A stretch of 64,000 nucleotides of DNA, from positions 777,186 to 841,185 of the forward strand of contig JAQUMH010000001.1 of the NCBI GenBank assembly GCA_028718185.1. Reading direction: 5' to 3'. Both the position numbers and the translations under genes were made by a program. The notes under the pieces are model-generated. The model ran no database searches. It saw only the letters and a list, made by a program, of their open reading frames with translations, and was not told where the DNA came from. This document shows, piece by piece, positions 18,195 through 27,793 of this stretch. The first letter of the stretch is position 1, and every line of letters starts with the position of its first letter. This stretch comes from Elusimicrobiota bacterium. Lineage in GTDB: Bacteria > Elusimicrobiota > UBA8919.

Positions 18195-19580
18195 CTACTG
18201 AGATAACTCCATTGATTTCAAAAAATCTTTATTGGATTTTGTTGTTGATATTTTTTCAATCAAAAGTTCCATAACTTCAACCGATGACATCGGGGTCAGG
18301 ACTTTCCTTAAAATCCATACTTTATTCAATACGTCAGCTGAAAGCAATAGTTCTTCTTTTCTTGTACCCGATTTATTAATATCAATTGCAGGGAAAATTC
18401 TCCTGTCTGCAAGTTTTCTGTCAAGATGTATTTCCATATTGCCGGTACCTTTGAATTCTTCAAAAATAACATCGTCCATTTTACTTCCGGTATCAACCAA
18501 AGCAGTGGCTATTATTGTAAGAGAACCGCCCTCTTCTATATTTCTTGCTGCGCCAAAAAACCTTTTTGGACGCTGAAGAGCGTTTGAATCAAGTCCGCCT
18601 GAAAGCACTCTTCCGGAAGAAGGCTGGGTGATATTATAAGCACGGGCTAAACGTGTGATTGAATCCAAAAGAATTACAACATCTTTTTTGTGTTCTACAA
18701 GCCGTTTTGCCTTTTCTATAACCATTTCTGAAACCTGAATATGCCTTTCAGCTGACTCATCAAAAGTTGAGGAAATTACCTCGCCTTTTACAGAACGCTG
18801 CATATCGGTAACTTCTTCCGGTCTTTCATCAATCAAAAGAATTATCAAGTGAACTTCCGGATGATTGGTAGATATGGAATTGGCGATTTTTTGAAGTATC
18901 ATCGTTTTTCCTGCTCTTGGCGGAGAAACGATAAGACCGCGCTGCCCTTTGCCGATAGGTGTAAGTAAATCCATTATCCGCATCGTTAATTCATCTTTTC
19001 TTGTTTCAAGATTGACTTTACCCTGAGGATAAAGCGGAGTTAAATTATCAAACAAAATCCGTTCTCTGATTTTTTCCGGATCTTCACCATTAACTGCCTG
19101 AACTTTTAATAATGCCAAAAATCTCTCGTTTTCTTTCGGCGGCCGCACTTCCCCGGAAACTGTATCACCTTTACGCAGTGCAAATTTCTTTATTTGTGAC
19201 GGTGATATATAAATGTCCTCGGGACCCGGAAGATAATTTGAGTTAGGCGAACGCAGAAATCCAAACCCATCCGGCAGCACTTCCAAAACACCTTCGTCAA
19301 ACATAAGACCGTTCTGGGTTATTTGTCCCTGTAAAATCTTAAATACAAGTTCCTGCTTTTTCAATCCGGCAATATCATCAAGTTTCAACTGTTTTGCCAA
19401 ATCTGTCAGTTCTACAATACTCTTTTTTGATAATGCAGAAATATCTGTTTTATTGGTCTGCTCCACTTTACTCTCCGTTTTCTTTGACAATGCCGGAATG
19501 TCTGTTTTGCCGTTCTGTTCCACTTTAACCTCCGTTTTCTTTGATACTGCAGGAATGTCTGTTTTGTTGTTCTGCTCCAC
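18195..19580 (-). CDS. rho: transcription termination factor Rho
   Basis: This hexameric RNA helicase ends untranslated transcripts. Seen are [20 protein letters not shown] (Rho N-terminal domain), [20 protein letters not shown] (RNA-binding cold-shock fold), Walker A in PPRAGKT, Walker B in [17 protein letters not shown], the Q-loop region and the R-loop SGTRKEELL. The N-terminus carries three 19-residue repeats encoded by 57-bp DNA repeats (19425-19595). The start is uncertain. GTG at 19580 has GGAGG five bases upstream and is used here (461 aa). A GTG at 19598 gives 467 aa without an SD site. The second repeat copy contains a similar SD-GTG pair and the third a weaker one. Confidence 0.93.
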   Translation of the reverse strand: MEQNNKTDIPAVSKKTEVKVEQNGKTDIPALSKKTESKVEQTNKTDISALSKKSIVELTDLAKQLKLDDIAGLKKQELVFKILQGQITQNGLMFDEGVLEVLPDGFGFLRSPNSNYLPGPEDIYISPSQIKKFALRKGDTVSGEVRPPKENERFLALLKVQAVNGEDPEKIRERILFDNLTPLYPQGKVNLETRKDELTMRIMDLLTPIGKGQRGLIVSPPRAGKTMILQKIANSISTNHPEVHLIILLIDERPEEVTDMQRSVKGEVISSTFDESAERHIQVSEMVIEKAKRLVEHKKDVVILLDSITRLARAYNITQPSSGRVLSGGLDSNALQRPKRFFGAARNIEEGGSLTIIATALVDTGSKMDDVIFEEFKGTGNMEIHLDRKLADRRIFPAIDINKSGTRKEELLLSADVLNKVWILRKVLTPMSSVEVMELLIEKISTTKSNKDFLKSMELSQ

Positions 19581-19595
19581 TTTGTCCTCCGTTTT
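19425..19595. repeat. three tandem 57-bp repeats at the start of rho
   Basis: Three in-frame copies (19595-19539, 19538-19482, 19481-19425) encode the 19-residue unit [19 protein letters not shown]. Copies one and two contain GGAGG followed five bases later by an in-frame GTG; copy three has the weaker GGAGA. Confidence 0.9.
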
Positions 19596-19794
19596 CACTT
19601 GAAATGAAAAAATGAAATCAAAATTTTACTGTTATTATTTATTTTTGGGAAAAGAATCGGAATATTAAAGCGATTAAATCCGTTTAATTAGGATGGCACT
19701 CCATATAAAATTTTTAATTTTTAATATAACTTTTTTTTTGGATTTTCATATTGAAAGGATTTTTCTAAAAGATGTGTTTTTCAACTGTGTTAAT

Positions 19795-19823
19795 ATATTA
19801 CAAAATATAAATTATTTTGTCAA
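19795..19823 (-). promoter_or_regulatory. promoter of rho
   Basis: On the minus strand TTGACA (19823-19818), a 17-bp spacer and TAATAT (19800-19795, four of six matches) are present. The leader would be about 200 nt, long enough for the autoregulation known for rho in other bacteria, but no specific leader structure was recognised. Confidence 0.55.
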
Positions 19824-19882
19824 GTAAAATAATAATTCTCTAAAATATTTAAAATGTTAAAAAATAGTCAACTGATTCCAAC

Positions 19883-20788
19883 TTAATCCTTTAGAGACAG
19901 TGTGTATTTCTTAATCATTTTAAAAGGATGGTAGGATTCTTTTGCTTTTCTTAAACCGGGAACACCTAAATCCTGTTCACGATTGATATATTTGTAACCT
20001 GATGCCTCACTTTCACAAAACATCTGGTTAATAGCCTGATAGATACCGATAAAATTACTGTTAGCTTTTTCAATATGAACAACAAAAGTTTCTGAATTCA
20101 GTGCTTCACCCATACTGACTGCTATAATTTTGGCATCAATCTCGATTATCCCGCTTTTAATATTCAGATATTCGAAATTTTCAAGCATATATTTTATTGC
20201 TTTTCTCTCTTTAGACAAACCGTCTTTATGCTGACAATCTTTTAATAAACACCACTCATCCATAAAAGAAATACATTTCTTTATATCGTTATTTGTCAGT
20301 TTTTTATAGGTAAATGGGTAACTATTTTTAAATCTTCTAATGAAATTTCTTTTGCTGTCAAAACCTTTCCCTTTTAGTTCAGTAAGATCTTTGGTAAGAT
20401 ATACGTAATCAAAATCGTTACGGTCTTCCTTAATTATAAATTGAGTAGTCCCCCGAAACAATGTTATCGTATCTTCGGGAAGAGCTGTAAATTTTATGAT
20501 ATTATTTTTTGGTTGAAGTGAAAAACATTTTAGAATAATGTCTTTTTTTTTACTATTCGTTTCACCAATGGGGTCAAGAATTTTCAATACATCGTTTTCT
20601 ATAAAACTGATTATAATGTAATCTTCTAACGTTGAAACAGCAAACTGATAAGAACACCGCCACGCAAAAAGAGTTACAAATGAAAATTCCGAAATAACCG
20701 GCGGGTATTTTTTGAAAAGATTGTCAAATAGAGGTTTATCTTCAAGCTCAATAAACCGTTTTTTCGGATACTCGGGAATCGGGTTCAT
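19883..20788 (-). CDS. DUF2156 family protein (LPG synthase C-terminal-domain-like)
   Basis: This 301-residue protein resembles the DUF2156 group of GNAT-like folds related to the catalytic domain of lysyl-phosphatidylglycerol synthases. Family hallmarks are FIELEDKPLFDNLFKKYPP with SEFSFVTLFAWR near the N-terminus, and NREQDLGVPGLRKAKESYHP near the C-terminus. There are no membrane segments, so it lacks the MprF flippase part. Its start overlaps the end of the ABC permease gene by 4 bp (ATGA), placing it third in an exporter operon. Substrate and function are unknown; an aminoacyl-tRNA-dependent transfer is possible but not shown by the sequence. Confidence 0.8.
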   Translation of the reverse strand: MNPIPEYPKKRFIELEDKPLFDNLFKKYPPVISEFSFVTLFAWRCSYQFAVSTLEDYIIISFIENDVLKILDPIGETNSKKKDIILKCFSLQPKNNIIKFTALPEDTITLFRGTTQFIIKEDRNDFDYVYLTKDLTELKGKGFDSKRNFIRRFKNSYPFTYKKLTNNDIKKCISFMDEWCLLKDCQHKDGLSKERKAIKYMLENFEYLNIKSGIIEIDAKIIAVSMGEALNSETFVVHIEKANSNFIGIYQAINQMFCESEASGYKYINREQDLGVPGLRKAKESYHPFKMIKKYTLSLKD

Positions 20789-21573
20789 TTAACCAACCTC
20801 TTTTTCATCAGAGCGACACTTAAAAAAGTGCAAAAGAAAGCTAATAATATTAAGATACCAAACTCAAAAATGACAATTTTACTAAGAATGCCTAAAGCGA
20901 GTGCTCTGACAATTGACACTAAAAAAGTCAAAGGCAATCCCCATGCTACATATTGTGCCCATTGAGGCAAAGTTGAAAGCGGAAAAAAAACGCCGCTGAA
21001 TAAAAACATAGGTGTAATAAATAAGAATACCGGGAAATTGAACATCTCTATATTTTTTATAACAGCTGTAAAGCACATACCGATACCGGCAAATGCCATC
21101 CCGGCAACAAAAGCAACAGGTAAAATCCATAGACTAATAGGGAAAGCGAGCAGTCCGAAACAAAGTGCCACAACAAATACAATACAACCTGCAAACAAAG
21201 ATTTAGTTGCACCCCAGATTAACTCTCCAAAAACTATATCCTCAATACTTAACGGTGTTGATAAAATTGCATCGTATGTTTTCTGATAATACATTCTTAC
21301 AAAAGAAGAATATGTTGTTTCAAAAAAACCATGGTTCATAATTGCAGTTGCAATCAAACCCGGAGCAATAAATGTCATATAGGGAATCTGGTTACCCTGA
21401 TAAGTAACATATTTAACAAGCTCGCCAAAACATATACCGAAAGCAAAAAGATACAAAAGCGGTTCCAGCACAGGAGGTATAAAATTTATCTTCCATGTTG
21501 CAAGGTATACATCAAAATTCCTTTGCCAAACACGCCATGCTCTCCAACTAATATTTTTAAGAATACTTTTCAT
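20785..21573 (-). CDS. ABC-2 type transporter permease
   Basis: This 262-residue membrane protein has about six transmembrane segments and the ABC-2 signature region FLFSGVFFPLSTLPQWAQYV followed by PLTFLVSIVRALALG, as in NodJ/DrrB-type exporters. YMTFIAPGLIATAIMNHGFFETTYSSF is also typical. It works with the ATPase encoded at 21770-22702, separated by about 200 bp of palindromic repeats, and overlaps the DUF2156 gene by 4 bp. The substrate (lipid, polysaccharide or drug) cannot be told from sequence. Confidence 0.9.
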   Translation of the reverse strand: MKSILKNISWRAWRVWQRNFDVYLATWKINFIPPVLEPLLYLFAFGICFGELVKYVTYQGNQIPYMTFIAPGLIATAIMNHGFFETTYSSFVRMYYQKTYDAILSTPLSIEDIVFGELIWGATKSLFAGCIVFVVALCFGLLAFPISLWILPVAFVAGMAFAGIGMCFTAVIKNIEMFNFPVFLFITPMFLFSGVFFPLSTLPQWAQYVAWGLPLTFLVSIVRALALGILSKIVIFEFGILILLAFFCTFLSVALMKKRLVK

Positions 21574-21604
21574 GTTATATTTAAGTATCTGCTCGTAACT
21601 TTGT

Positions 21605-21754
21605 CGACATAAGCAGAGCTTCGCTCTGCGGCTACATTTATTTTTACCTTGATATCGCTAAAAAACCACCTGTTTGTCATGCTGAACTTGTTTCAGCATC
21701 CAATTCACCGACAAGAATCGAGACCCCGAAACAAGTTCGGGGTGACGCTATTGG
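21605..21754. repeat. two palindromic elements between ABC genes
   Basis: AGCAGAGCTTCGCTCTGCGGCTAC (21612-21636) is a hairpin related to the element at 27708-27775. The second block (21678-21754) has TGTCATGCTGAACTTG with TTTCAGCATCC, and CCCCGAAACAAGTTCGGGG, typical of dispersed hairpin elements. Neither ends in a T run, so they are not clear terminators. Confidence 0.65.
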
Positions 21755-21769
21755 GCTTTTTCAACAGTT

Positions 21770-22702
21770 TCATTCAAGAAGTTCTCTGCCGGTTAACTTT
21801 AAAAATACATCTTCTAAATTAGCCATTCGTAAAGTACAAATTATACTTCCAAATTTGCCGGAAATATCTGTAAATTCTTCCCCGCCACTTCTGACATAAA
21901 CGAAAAAATGAGTAGAAGTTTTTTCATAGTTGAAACCCTTGTCCTTAATATATTTCTCAATATTTTCATCTGACGACGAAATCTCTATCACGTTTGAACC
22001 GATATACTTTTGAACTAACTCTTTTGACTTGCCTTCCACAAGAATATTGCCTTTATTCATAATAATCAACCTATCACAAAGGTGTGCAGCTTCATCCATA
22101 TAATGAGTTGTCAATAGAACCGTAGTTCCCTGGTTTTTAAGTTGTATTATACTTTCCCAAACCTGATGTCTTGCTTGAGGGTCAAGTCCGGTTGTAGGTT
22201 CATCTAAAATTAAAAAGTCAGGTTTATTAATTAAAGCCCTGGCTATCATCAAACGGCGCCTCATCCCTCCGGAAAGGTCATCTATCTGACTATCTCTTTT
22301 AGAAAATAAACCGATAAAATGGAGCAGTTCTTCACACCGTGATTTCGATTCATTTCCTACTATATCAAAATAACGGGCAAAAACACGCATATTATCCCAT
22401 ACTGATAAATCGGGATCTAAATTATTATCCTGCTGGCATACACCTATACGTGCTTTAATAAGACGCGGATTTTTTTCTGCTTCTTCTCCTAAAATTTTTA
22501 AAAACCCACTTGTCGGCTCAATGAAACAATAAAGCATTCTAACCAATGTTGTTTTACCGGCTCCGTTAGGTCCCAACACACCGAAACATTCCTGCTTTGA
22601 AACAGAAAAATTAATATTATTGACAGCTACAACATCACCAAAAACCTTTGATAAGTTGCGTGCCTGAATTACTTCCTGTTTAACATCAAAATTGTTTGTC
22701 AT
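21770..22702 (-). CDS. ABC transporter ATP-binding protein
   Basis: This 310-residue NodI/DrrA-type ATPase energises the ABC-2 exporter encoded downstream. Walker A is GPNGAGKTT, the signature is LSGGMRRR, Walker B is FLILDEPTTGLDP, and the switch histidine lies in LLTTHYMDEA. A C-terminal domain of about 90 residues follows the nucleotide-binding fold and ends in LEDVFLKLTGRELLE, as is common for this subfamily. It is the first gene of an exporter operon with the permease and DUF2156 genes. Confidence 0.93.
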   Translation of the reverse strand: MTNNFDVKQEVIQARNLSKVFGDVVAVNNINFSVSKQECFGVLGPNGAGKTTLVRMLYCFIEPTSGFLKILGEEAEKNPRLIKARIGVCQQDNNLDPDLSVWDNMRVFARYFDIVGNESKSRCEELLHFIGLFSKRDSQIDDLSGGMRRRLMIARALINKPDFLILDEPTTGLDPQARHQVWESIIQLKNQGTTVLLTTHYMDEAAHLCDRLIIMNKGNILVEGKSKELVQKYIGSNVIEISSSDENIEKYIKDKGFNYEKTSTHFFVYVRSGGEEFTDISGKFGSIICTLRMANLEDVFLKLTGRELLE

Positions 22703-22812
22703 TTTAAAATTTCTAATATACTTAATACGCTAAAAATGCTCTTCTATGTCAATAAACTATCGTCTTTACTTTTTTTCACCCCAATAATCAGAACCGTCCC
22801 CGTTATGGGGTA

Positions 22813-24828
22813 TTACTTGTTTTCTGTTGTAAGTTCTAACGTCCACCGCTTACCTTGTTTAATATAGTTTCCTTCTACAAATATTTCTTTATCTTTAGCG
22901 ATTACATAATCTGTCGGACCATGAAAAACACTATTTATACCAATAACATCCTCTGTTTTTTGGGCAGTATATATCAATACACCATTTTCAGGATTCTGCG
23001 GATTATACCAATCTGTAATAAATCTCAAGTTAGTCCCGGAATAAATAGTATCTGCTACGATTTTATCTGATTCAATCCGCACAGGAAGCATATTTATATA
23101 TTTGGCTAACCAAAGATTACCTTTTGGTGTTCCATAAACAATGATAGTATACTTTGATAAATCTTGTTTTAACGCTTCTTTGTCTGTTAATATAGAATAT
23201 TCTTCAAGAAACATGTCATTCATTTTCCTGACATATAGATAAAGATTATTCTGCTCCTTTTTATTCTCTTCGTTTGTCGGAATAATACAAACTCCGGGAT
23301 TTTTTTTCAAAAAAATCCCCTTGATTGAATTTACATATGAATAGACATCTGAAGAACTTTCTATTTCAAATTTATACTGATATGTTTCATGATTTTTATA
23401 CCATCTAATCGCTTCTTCAGTAGGATTTTTCTTGTCAACCCAATAGTCGGGCGTAAAACCAATAGTTTCTTCAAAATTTTTCATTTTAAATATTTTATAC
23501 GGCAATTGAAATATAATTTTAGAATTCGGTAAATAATAAAACTTTGCCTCACCAAATACTCCAACACCTGCTGTATTTTCTCCGATTCTTAAACTATTTC
23601 CCACTGACCGTGAATAATCTATAGCTGCCTCACCAGAAGAACCTATCCATCTATCCTGTACTACTATCATTACTCCTTTATATGTTCCTAATTTACGTTC
23701 ACTATTGTTATTCCAAATCCGCCATTTCCTTACAGGTTTATTTTTTATTGCATTTAATTCATTCTCCTTTATATATTTACTATTATATTCTGATTGCATT
23801 GTTGCAGGAGAAACTAACATTCCTTCTATCATTTGCCATTCTGCAACTTTATTTAAACCTTTTATAAAAGTCATCGGAAAATCAGAAGATCCTCCCCCAT
23901 TGCCTCGTAAATCCCAGACAAATAAAGACTTATCTTTTAGTTCTCCACCTAACTTAATAAGTTTATCCTGTACATCTTGGGTAACTGATGGGCACTCTTT
24001 CATGCTAACAATCGGGACATCATCATAATATTTAAAATCATAAAGATTCCCAACACCAAAACGCTTAGAAGAATTTGATGCTCTGATTCTACAGGAATGC
24101 ACTGGAATAATTTCTTGTTTGTTATTAAAACTTAATTCTATATTTTTTATCTGGTCATCGTAAGACAGTGTCCCAATAAGATAGTGTTCTTTTCCTTTTG
24201 GAGACAATGTTTTGAAGAGATTCTCTTTACTACTGTTGAACATAGAACCAATAACAACATTTTTTATTTTTGAATCTATTACAAAATAAGTATTGCCTCG
24301 CTTTTCTAATAATATATCTGCAAAATAAGCATCCTTGTGTTTGAAAAATCTATTCATCTTCTTGCCATAAATACCCAAGTGTCCATCTTTTATATCTTTC
24401 AAATAAGATACAATTATGGTCTCAATTTCTTTAACTTTTATATTTTTATTGGTTCCTTCAACATATAACCTTAACTTGTTATACATCTCACTAAAATTAA
24501 TTCCATTTTGTTCCCAATATTCTTTTCCACTATACGCATTTTCAAATAGATATTCCAACATATCTATATCTTCTAACGCTTGTTTTTTTGTTAGATATTC
24601 AGGTATTTTATCTCGTTTGCCTTTTGCATAAGCATTAATATCCAAAAATTTAACTGTTTTATATTCGACATCTTTCTCTTTGACTGTCATATATTTTCTT
24701 AATTCAACAGGAAGTTCATTAGGACCAAAAGTAGAATTGTCACAAAAACCAATACTTATCATTGAAAGACTAATAAATACTGCTATAAAAACTAAATTTT
24801 TTATTTTATACATAATACTATTTCTCAT
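22813..24828 (-). CDS. secreted S41 family peptidase
   Basis: This 671-residue exported protein has a signal peptide (KIKNLVFIAVFISLSMISIGF) and a tail-specific protease-like core. The core shows YLKDIKDGHLGIYG, SLFVWDLRGNGGGSSDF, the serine region in RWIGSSGEAAIDY (S41 nucleophile Ser followed by G-E-A), and NTAGVGVFGEA. No PDZ domain is obvious. The last 170 residues form an extra domain of unknown function. The ATG at 24828 has no SD site; a second ATG five codons in (24813) is about as likely, since GAGA precedes it. It stands alone between repeat-rich gaps; substrate unknown. Confidence 0.85.
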   Translation of the reverse strand: MRNSIMYKIKNLVFIAVFISLSMISIGFCDNSTFGPNELPVELRKYMTVKEKDVEYKTVKFLDINAYAKGKRDKIPEYLTKKQALEDIDMLEYLFENAYSGKEYWEQNGINFSEMYNKLRLYVEGTNKNIKVKEIETIIVSYLKDIKDGHLGIYGKKMNRFFKHKDAYFADILLEKRGNTYFVIDSKIKNVVIGSMFNSSKENLFKTLSPKGKEHYLIGTLSYDDQIKNIELSFNNKQEIIPVHSCRIRASNSSKRFGVGNLYDFKYYDDVPIVSMKECPSVTQDVQDKLIKLGGELKDKSLFVWDLRGNGGGSSDFPMTFIKGLNKVAEWQMIEGMLVSPATMQSEYNSKYIKENELNAIKNKPVRKWRIWNNNSERKLGTYKGVMIVVQDRWIGSSGEAAIDYSRSVGNSLRIGENTAGVGVFGEAKFYYLPNSKIIFQLPYKIFKMKNFEETIGFTPDYWVDKKNPTEEAIRWYKNHETYQYKFEIESSSDVYSYVNSIKGIFLKKNPGVCIIPTNEENKKEQNNLYLYVRKMNDMFLEEYSILTDKEALKQDLSKYTIIVYGTPKGNLWLAKYINMLPVRIESDKIVADTIYSGTNLRFITDWYNPQNPENGVLIYTAQKTEDVIGINSVFHGPTDYVIAKDKEIFVEGNYIKQGKRWTLELTTENK

Positions 24829-24905
24829 GTTATCAATTTCCGTCTAACGCTTGGGATTTCTCTTCGTCTTAATTGTAGTCACACTGCCTTACGGTGCATA
24901 GTAAA

Positions 24906-24928
24906 GCACGCCAAGGGCGTGCAACTAC
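24906..24928. repeat. GCACGCC/GGCGTGC hairpin element
   Basis: GCACGCCAAGGGCGTGC followed by AACTAC is identical to 33468-33490 and close to 50202-50224 (GCTTGCCAAGGGCAAGC). It belongs to a small dispersed palindrome family. The rest of 24829-25025 shows no gene. Confidence 0.75.
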
Positions 24929-25025
24929 TTAGAACCTTAAAAACGAATGAGTTATGACACAGACTGTACATACGAATGGCAAAATGGTTGTTTTGTTTCC
25001 AAAGAAATTCTATGGACAACAGATA

Positions 25026-26330
25026 CTAAAGGTCTGCGGTGTTTAGGGACCAGTATGCCCTTCCCCAAAAATCAGCGACTGTTTCGGCATCGTATTTTTC
25101 CCAGTTAATACCTGTAAAATGAACAGGGTCATACCAATTTAGTGAATTATTTTTATAATAATTATTTGCAATGACAGAAAATATTTTTTTAGTCGCTTTA
25201 AGACCGCCGTTCTTGTTGAAATAATTTGCTATCTTTTGCAGATTTGCAGGATTCAACAATGCAGGGTTAGCAGAATCAAAAATATTCTTTATATCAGGTT
25301 GATTATAATCCGGTATTTCTGCTGATATTTTTGCTTTCTCCCATTTTTTATGTTGTTTTCTCAAATCACTTTTTAAATAAGAATCAACAGCCTCAAGCCA
25401 TCCGGAAGAAGATTCCGGAACTTCTAATTTTTTCTTATTAAAATTCTTTTTGTAAAATCCGATTGCCTTATCAACATCCCACATTATATCCAGGGCATCC
25501 GAATATGACATATTTTTTAATTTGACTATATCTATTGCAGGTCCAAGCTGGCTGTGTCCGTTCATAAGCGATTTCTGGTGTATTGAGCATAAAGCCCTTA
25601 TACATCTCATATATATAGGGTGCGCATACTGTGTTAAATCGGATGAGATACCGGCGGATGGATAAAGCTTACTTGATGATGGAGCATCAGAAATAGTTAC
25701 CGGTATTCCTTTTTTATTTTTCTTTATTATATTATGTGTAAAATATTCCAAAACTTTTCCAAGAGCGTTGTAAGCTTTTCCAAGTTCAGCAGATACCGGT
25801 TTGACCCGTTTCCTGTCACTTGGAACAACTTGTGAATATTTCTGTGCGAGTGACGGAAGCACCATCCCTTCTTTTGCTAATTTTTCAAATGCCTCTGATT
25901 CAATTGAAATTTTTGACCATACGTGGATTCCTGACATTGTCACATCTATCAGGTATTTTATTCCAAACGAATCTAAAATCTGCTCGACATTATTCAATGA
26001 TGATTCCATCAGCTTGAATACTTTCCTTTGGTTTCCCTTATCAAAGATATAAGCCGGATTTTCAGTGTTAAAATACTCAACATCCCATATGACATAAAGA
26101 TATTTATCATCTTTACATCTTATAGGAAAAAATAAATCCAAAGAATCATTCATTAATTCTTCTATTTTAGAAATTTCAATCTCTTTTACGGGAAATGTCC
26201 AACCCCGTTCAACTAAAACTTGTCCGGAACCAATACAATAATCATAATTTTTTGCCTGATTCAATATCAGTCCCTTAATTTTAGAATCACTGTAATACTT
26301 CTTAATAAATTCCATGTTTTTAGGTTCCAT
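25026..26330 (-). CDS. archaeo-eukaryotic primase (PriS)-like protein, copy 2
   Basis: This 434-residue cytosolic protein carries the three catalytic motifs of the archaeo-eukaryotic primase superfamily: IWDVEYFN (acidic pair D83/E85), MSGIHVW (S133, G134, H136) and a late Asp (D231 in DLTQYA) followed by RALCSIHQK (R245, S249, H251, K253). The last motif resembles the KSPF-x-VHPKTG region of PriS. The motifs align at the same residue spacing with the neighbour encoded upstream. The C-terminal 170 residues are unassigned. A strong GGAGG site precedes the ATG, three bases after the neighbour's stop. No helicase, polymerase, ligase or plasmid gene is adjacent. The family call rests on motif reading, not on a search. 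Confidence 0.6.
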   Translation of the reverse strand: MEPKNMEFIKKYYSDSKIKGLILNQAKNYDYCIGSGQVLVERGWTFPVKEIEISKIEELMNDSLDLFFPIRCKDDKYLYVIWDVEYFNTENPAYIFDKGNQRKVFKLMESSLNNVEQILDSFGIKYLIDVTMSGIHVWSKISIESEAFEKLAKEGMVLPSLAQKYSQVVPSDRKRVKPVSAELGKAYNALGKVLEYFTHNIIKKNKKGIPVTISDAPSSSKLYPSAGISSDLTQYAHPIYMRCIRALCSIHQKSLMNGHSQLGPAIDIVKLKNMSYSDALDIMWDVDKAIGFYKKNFNKKKLEVPESSSGWLEAVDSYLKSDLRKQHKKWEKAKISAEIPDYNQPDIKNIFDSANPALLNPANLQKIANYFNKNGGLKATKKIFSVIANNYYKNNSLNWYDPVHFTGINWEKYDAETVADFWGRAYWSLNTADL

Positions 26331-26333
26331 CTA

Positions 26334-27689
26334 CTACCTCCATAACTCTAAATTATGACCGCACCACTGCTGGATACAATATTTTTTTTCCTGATATGAT
26401 ATACAATTTAAATCCGGCAACCTGTCCAGACCAAGATATATAGCTGCCCCATAGAGCTGTACAAAGAAATTAGCGCGGGTTTCAGCATTATACTTATTTA
26501 TTGAAAATTCCGGTAGGTTTTTGTATTTTTTATAAAAAAAGCCGGCAATATGCTTATAATCATACCCTTTTTTCCTTAAAATTGCAATAACTGTCCTTAT
26601 ATTAGTCGGTTTTTTCAGGTGAGGGTCCGGATTTGAAATACCATGTGTGATACACGGTGGAAATTCATTGAAATTAAGGTCGTCAATTCCTTGCTCATAT
26701 TCCACGCTATCAAATTTTTTATGGAATTCGTATAATTCCGATGACTTGTATTTTGCCAGAACATTCAACCAGCCATTAGAAGCATCCGGGACAATACAGC
26801 TTGATTTGGAATCATTTGCATATTCTGAAGCCATTTTAAAATTCCGCCTCATTTTTAAAATATCAATAAGACTCAAATCGCCTGTTGGTAAAGCAATTTG
26901 TACGGGAACCTTTGAACTTATATGCTCTCCTATCTCTTCTTTCTTTACTTTATGTTTCTGATGAGTACTAAACGGGACCCTTATTGCACGCATGTATATA
27001 GAATCAGAATAGATTGTTAAATCAAGCGACACCCCTTCAGGCGGCGACATCTCAATATCACAGTATTGCAGCGAGATAATATTCTTATCTTTTTCTTGTA
27101 AAGCATAAACTCTCCGCATTATTTCTAATGTAGCAAATTGCAAAAGACGGAAAGCACCGGAATACCCAAGCCCTATATAAAGCGGGACATTAAGCTGACC
27201 TCTGATTTTTTCCCTATTCAGATATTGATATTCCAGTGACTGTTCAAGTTTGCCGATTTTTTCCAATTGCCAATGCTCGTTTCTCAATTGCCACAATGAA
27301 TGATAATGATAACCTTGCCCGGTAATGACTTCAAGATACCGTATTCCAAAATCTTTATATACGCTTTTGACAATTTCACGAACCGGTTCAATTTTGTTCC
27401 TGAAAACATTGTCGGCATTTAAATAAACTTCACCAGGTGATTTTGAATTATAATATTCTATATCAAGCGATATTAATGTCCCGTCGTGTCCCAACATCGA
27501 ACTGAATATATCCAGACCACGGTCCATCATCGCATATAAATGTGAAGGCGGTGCGGAATAATGTCCTTTTGGATTTTTCTTGCTGACCTCGGACTCGCCA
27601 TAACCTACAATATATTCGGCATTATTAATAAATTCAAATATACGGTTTCTAACTGCATTGTTTTTATAATATTCTATTTGATTAAGCAT
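26334..27689 (-). CDS. archaeo-eukaryotic primase (PriS)-like protein, copy 1
   Basis: This 451-residue paralogue of the next gene has primase motifs ISLDIEYYN (D76/E78 in this numbering), TGQGYHYHSLW (G126, H128), and SLDLTIYSDSIYMRAIRVPF (D223) running into STHQK (S241, H243, K245). These are the metal-binding acidic pair, the SG-x-H type nucleotide-binding motif and the C-terminal acidic/basic motif of PriS-type enzymes. The start is set at ATG 27689; a longer frame begins at a TTG inside a palindromic repeat. It heads a two-gene operon. The role (primer synthesis, repair, or an accessory polymerase) is unknown. Confidence 0.62.
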   Translation of the reverse strand: MLNQIEYYKNNAVRNRIFEFINNAEYIVGYGESEVSKKNPKGHYSAPPSHLYAMMDRGLDIFSSMLGHDGTLISLDIEYYNSKSPGEVYLNADNVFRNKIEPVREIVKSVYKDFGIRYLEVITGQGYHYHSLWQLRNEHWQLEKIGKLEQSLEYQYLNREKIRGQLNVPLYIGLGYSGAFRLLQFATLEIMRRVYALQEKDKNIISLQYCDIEMSPPEGVSLDLTIYSDSIYMRAIRVPFSTHQKHKVKKEEIGEHISSKVPVQIALPTGDLSLIDILKMRRNFKMASEYANDSKSSCIVPDASNGWLNVLAKYKSSELYEFHKKFDSVEYEQGIDDLNFNEFPPCITHGISNPDPHLKKPTNIRTVIAILRKKGYDYKHIAGFFYKKYKNLPEFSINKYNAETRANFFVQLYGAAIYLGLDRLPDLNCISYQEKKYCIQQWCGHNLELWR

Positions 27690-27707
27690 AAATCTTATTT
27701 TCAAGTT

Positions 27708-27775
27708 AAGCAAAGCTTCGCTTTGCAGCTACAAACCAGTTGACATTGTAGCCGCAGAGCGTTAGCTCTGCTAAA
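27708..27775. repeat. paired palindromes (AGCAAAGCTTCGCTTTGC and relative)
   Basis: AAGCAAAGCTTCGCTTTGCAGCTAC and, in the opposite sense, GTAGCCGCAGAGCGTTAGCTCTGC lie side by side around 27708-27775. They are related to the hairpin at 21612-21636. The block sits upstream of the primase-like operon. Confidence 0.75.
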
Positions 27776-27793
27776 CATTGAAATTCCTATATA

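Noticed and set aside
22780-22812. Hairpin AACCGTCCCCGTTATGGGGT as a terminator of the S41 or ABC gene
   Set aside because: The stem is short and imperfect and has no T run on the appropriate strand.
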